A stretch of DNA of 64,000 nt from Archegozetes longisetosus. Lineage: Eukaryota; Arthropoda; Arachnida; Sarcoptiformes; Trhypochthoniidae. Numbering within the stretch: the first letter of the stretch is position 1; each line of letters opens with the position of its first letter. The notes beneath the pieces were generated by a model. It was not told where the DNA came from. It saw only the letters and a program-made list of their open reading frames with translations, and ran no database searches. The stretch lies in contig JAEMBT020000004.1 in assembly GCA_018873245.2 (NCBI GenBank), positions 13,152,418-13,216,417 on the forward strand. Direction: 5' to 3'. A program made the translations under genes and the position numbers. Below, one piece after another: positions 61,646 through 64,000 of this stretch.

Positions 61646-62262
61646 CACAGCCGTAGCCAGCGGGGGCTAGGGGGCTATAGCCCCCCAAAGGTTTTTCAAA
61701 GTTTAAGTTAAATCAAAGGTTTGATAATAAATTAACAGATATTTTAATGGGAGTTAGCGCTTGCTATCCAATATCCAAGCATTTCATGAACTTTGAAATT
61801 ATGAAGCCTTTTGCTACTCATTATTGTTTGAATCTAGAAAATTTAAAGTCAAATTCTGAAACTCCAAAATTATTATTATATGAATGCGAAGATACTTTTA
61901 ATGTCTATGAAAAATTAACTGATTATTCAAACTCTATGCCAGATTTATTAAAGTATTTTAAGATATCATTAACTATAGGATGTGTTAATGTTTCGTGTGA
62001 AAAGAGTTTTTCAACATTAAGAAGAATTAAAACTTATTTGAGAATTTCGATGTCTAATGACAGATTAAACGGTTTGGCTCTTATTTCGATTGAAAGAGAA
62101 ATTGCATTATCTATTAATCTAGATAATTTTGCCATTGGATTTGGTAAAAACCATTGTAACAGAAAAATGTTATTGTATTAAATTTTGATTAAATAAAGCT
62201 TAACTGACAATTTTCAGACATTTAGCCCCCCCCCCAGACCAAAAAAGCTGGCTACGGCAGTG
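61646..62262 (+). mobile_element. hAT element with transposase C-terminal ORF
   Basis: Inverted ends CACAGCCGTAGCCAGC and GCTGGCTACGGCAGTG are flanked by a perfect 8-bp duplication CTTTTACA (61638-61645 and 62263-62270). Just inside each end are runs of C/G, including the palindromic GGGGGCTATAGCCCCC at the left. The 617-bp element holds one ORF for the last third of a hAT transposase. With the N-terminal zinc finger and most of the catalytic domain missing, it is a deletion derivative. Confidence 0.93.
61747..62181 (+). pseudogene. hAT transposase, C-terminal fragment (hATC dimerisation domain)
   Basis: 144 residues with no internal stop. LLKYFKISLTIGCVNVSCEKSFSTLRRIKTYLR is the characteristic hAT C-terminal pattern (VSCERSFS.LRRIK.YLRS.M...RL..LALI.I), in the flavour seen in ZMYM-like and other domesticated hAT relatives. 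The sequence continues SNDRLNGLALISIEREI, also family-typical. The first residues (GVSACYPISKHFMNFE) have no obvious match. The frame stops 81 bp before the element's end. It cannot be active alone, because the DNA-binding and catalytic parts are absent. Confidence 0.88.
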
Positions 62263-62270
62263 CTTTTACA

Positions 62271-64000
62271 TTAAAATGCAAAATTTAAAAATTTGTCAGC
62301 ACTACATTGGGTTCAATGATTTTTTGTGTTTTTCTCTCTGACTTTTTGTTTTTACTTTTTAATGCAAATGGGCATCATTTATGGGCATCTATTTGTTTAA
62401 ATAAAGTCTTCATTCGAAGTGATAGAAAATGATTTATTATAACAATAATGGGTTTTGCACTTGTTTAATATATTGCACTATAGTATGAGTTTGTCGTTCG
62501 TTTGCAGGTCTGTCTTATTCTCAAACTTATATTGAGTTATGCGCATAATTATGTTTTTATCATAAAAGAGTCATTTAACCGGCGAATATTTTCTCGCAAT
62601 TTCAAATTGTTTTTCAATATAATAGCGTGAAAAGAGTCTAATTTTTATTTTGTAGGTCTTGGCTAAATTTAACCTATAATTAGATTTAATTTTGAGTTGA
62701 AATTGTAATTTTGAATTTGGCTCTATTTTATAATTGGTTTGAAAATGTTGTATTTTATGTAAACTCTAATGGAAACAAGTTGAAGTAAACAGTATTACTA
62801 AGGACTAATTTTATAGACATAGTTAAAACAATAATTTAAATTAATAGCTGTGACCGAGTACATTACAAGTAAGCGCAAAGTGAGCCAATAAATAGGATCA
62901 AATTACACTTGCATCTACATTAGAAATGTAATGTCTATTTACTATTAGATATTCAAGTTTTACAATTAGTTTCGCAAATATTTCTTCTTAATTACTGAAA
63001 TTAAAAAGTGACTACTTTTTCAGAAGCAAAATAGTCTAACTTGAACCTACAAGTGATCCATATTCTCAAGTCCGTATCGTTGTTTTGTCTGTACGATGGC
63101 CACAAGCCGAGTTTGAGGGTGTGAAGCAAGCAGATAGAGACATGTACCGACTGTATTATATGGATGGATCAAATCGAATCAATTTACTGCTACTATGATT
63201 CGCAATTTGAACGTTGGCAGAAAAATTGCTCTGCCTCTAAAACTTTTAATGAGCAAAACTTCTATGTTATGTTATGTTATGTTATGCTATGCTATGCTTT
63301 CATCTCACGAATCAATTAACAAAAGCTCAGATAAAACTTATTCGAATCCTCAAATAAAACAATCTCATGTAAATGTCTCGTTTGAATTGACAAAAATATC
63401 GATTAGTTATTGTATGTTTTTCTGTTTTGCATTATTAATTAAGTTTGTGTTAATACTATTAATGATATGAAATGTAAATTTAGCAAAACATCTATTAATT
63501 GAAATATGTGTTCACGTATTGAAAAAATAAACAGAATCAAAACATTTGTTTGAAGTAGACATCGCTTCAATTATCATTAGATAAACTTTTCTGCTTTTTA
63601 TTATGTAATAATTGAGGACAAAATCAATGCGAACACTGTTTTGTCATTAAATGAATTTAAAAATATTAGAACAACAAACTCATGCTCTCATACGAGTGAA
63701 CCATTGAATTAATTGACCAAAATGCAAATCAGTCCTAAGTTTTCTATACAATTTAAACAGTTCACAATCAATTCTGTAAACATAGCTATATGTTGGATAA
63801 CACATTCAGTTTAAAACATCAGAGTTCAAAATCCATTTATTATTATATTAAGAAATAGAATGAACACAATTTTGAGTTTGAGGCAAAAAACTCTTTAGGA
63901 TCTCATATTGATCTTCAATTATTTTGAGAACAGTTTCGAACAATTAAACTCAATTGAAATATCTGTATCAAATATTAAGTCATATACGGGTTAAATTATC
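62271..64000. other. intergenic, no gene recognised
   Basis: AT-rich DNA with short chance frames only. The one structured item is the pentamer repeat at 63263-63297. Confidence 0.5.
63263..63297. repeat. (TATGT/TATGC)n microsatellite
   Basis: Seven pentamer units: four TATGT followed by three TATGC, a clean switch of variant within the array. Confidence 0.9.

Overview
The window is AT-rich eukaryotic nuclear DNA from an animal, almost certainly an arthropod. Genes are split by GT-AG introns, the protein families are metazoan, and an interstitial (TTAGG)-type telomere motif sits at 1450-1496. The overall look (compact to multi-kb introns, many degraded hAT and Tc1/mariner elements) would suit a mite or another chelicerate, but that placement is inference.

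Seven protein-coding genes are well supported, and all lie in the first 41.3 kb. From left to right they are: the Na+/K+-ATPase alpha subunit (minus, 8 exons, 5205-9520); a small HMGA-like AT-hook protein (minus, one exon, 11147-11495); nicastrin of gamma-secretase (plus, 8 exons, 14351-19109); the E3 ubiquitin ligase Cbl (plus, 10 exons, 20306-29723, with a probable short isoform); deoxyribose-phosphate aldolase (minus, 30087 to about 31067, first exon not found); PEX3 (minus, 33938-36986); and TBC1D23 (plus, 37445-41272). I re-spliced each multi-exon gene by hand, and phase is conserved across the junctions apart from the points flagged. Cbl and DERA are convergent. PEX3 and TBC1D23 are divergent, with 458 bp between start codons. 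The genes are unrelated housekeeping or signalling genes, not a co-operating cluster.

Two of the seven genes carry a single extra base in an A/T homopolymer inside otherwise intact coding sequence (5981-5987 in the Na,K-ATPase, 11353-11360 in the AT-hook gene). This pattern looks like homopolymer assembly error.

Repeats are the other main content. There is a 1.26-kb hAT-type non-autonomous element with a second one nested inside it (12513-13772 and 13095-13671). A third lies in a nicastrin intron (15989-16641), and a fourth with a transposase C-terminal ORF lies at 61646-62262; where seen, these have 8-bp target duplications. There is also an internally deleted Tc1/mariner element (32451-33050), a roughly 750-bp palindromic foldback element in the PEX3 intron (34952-35706), and a 212-bp mariner MITE (47667-47878), plus several micro- and minisatellites.

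From 41.3 to 64 kb I see no gene I can name, only repeats, a few weak candidate exons and a somewhat less AT-rich patch at about 50.2-51.4 kb. I see no CRISPR array, rRNA, convincing tRNA or exotic new system. The most interesting biology is the predicted short Cbl isoform, a GC-AG intron in TBC1D23, and the palindromic and nested transposons.
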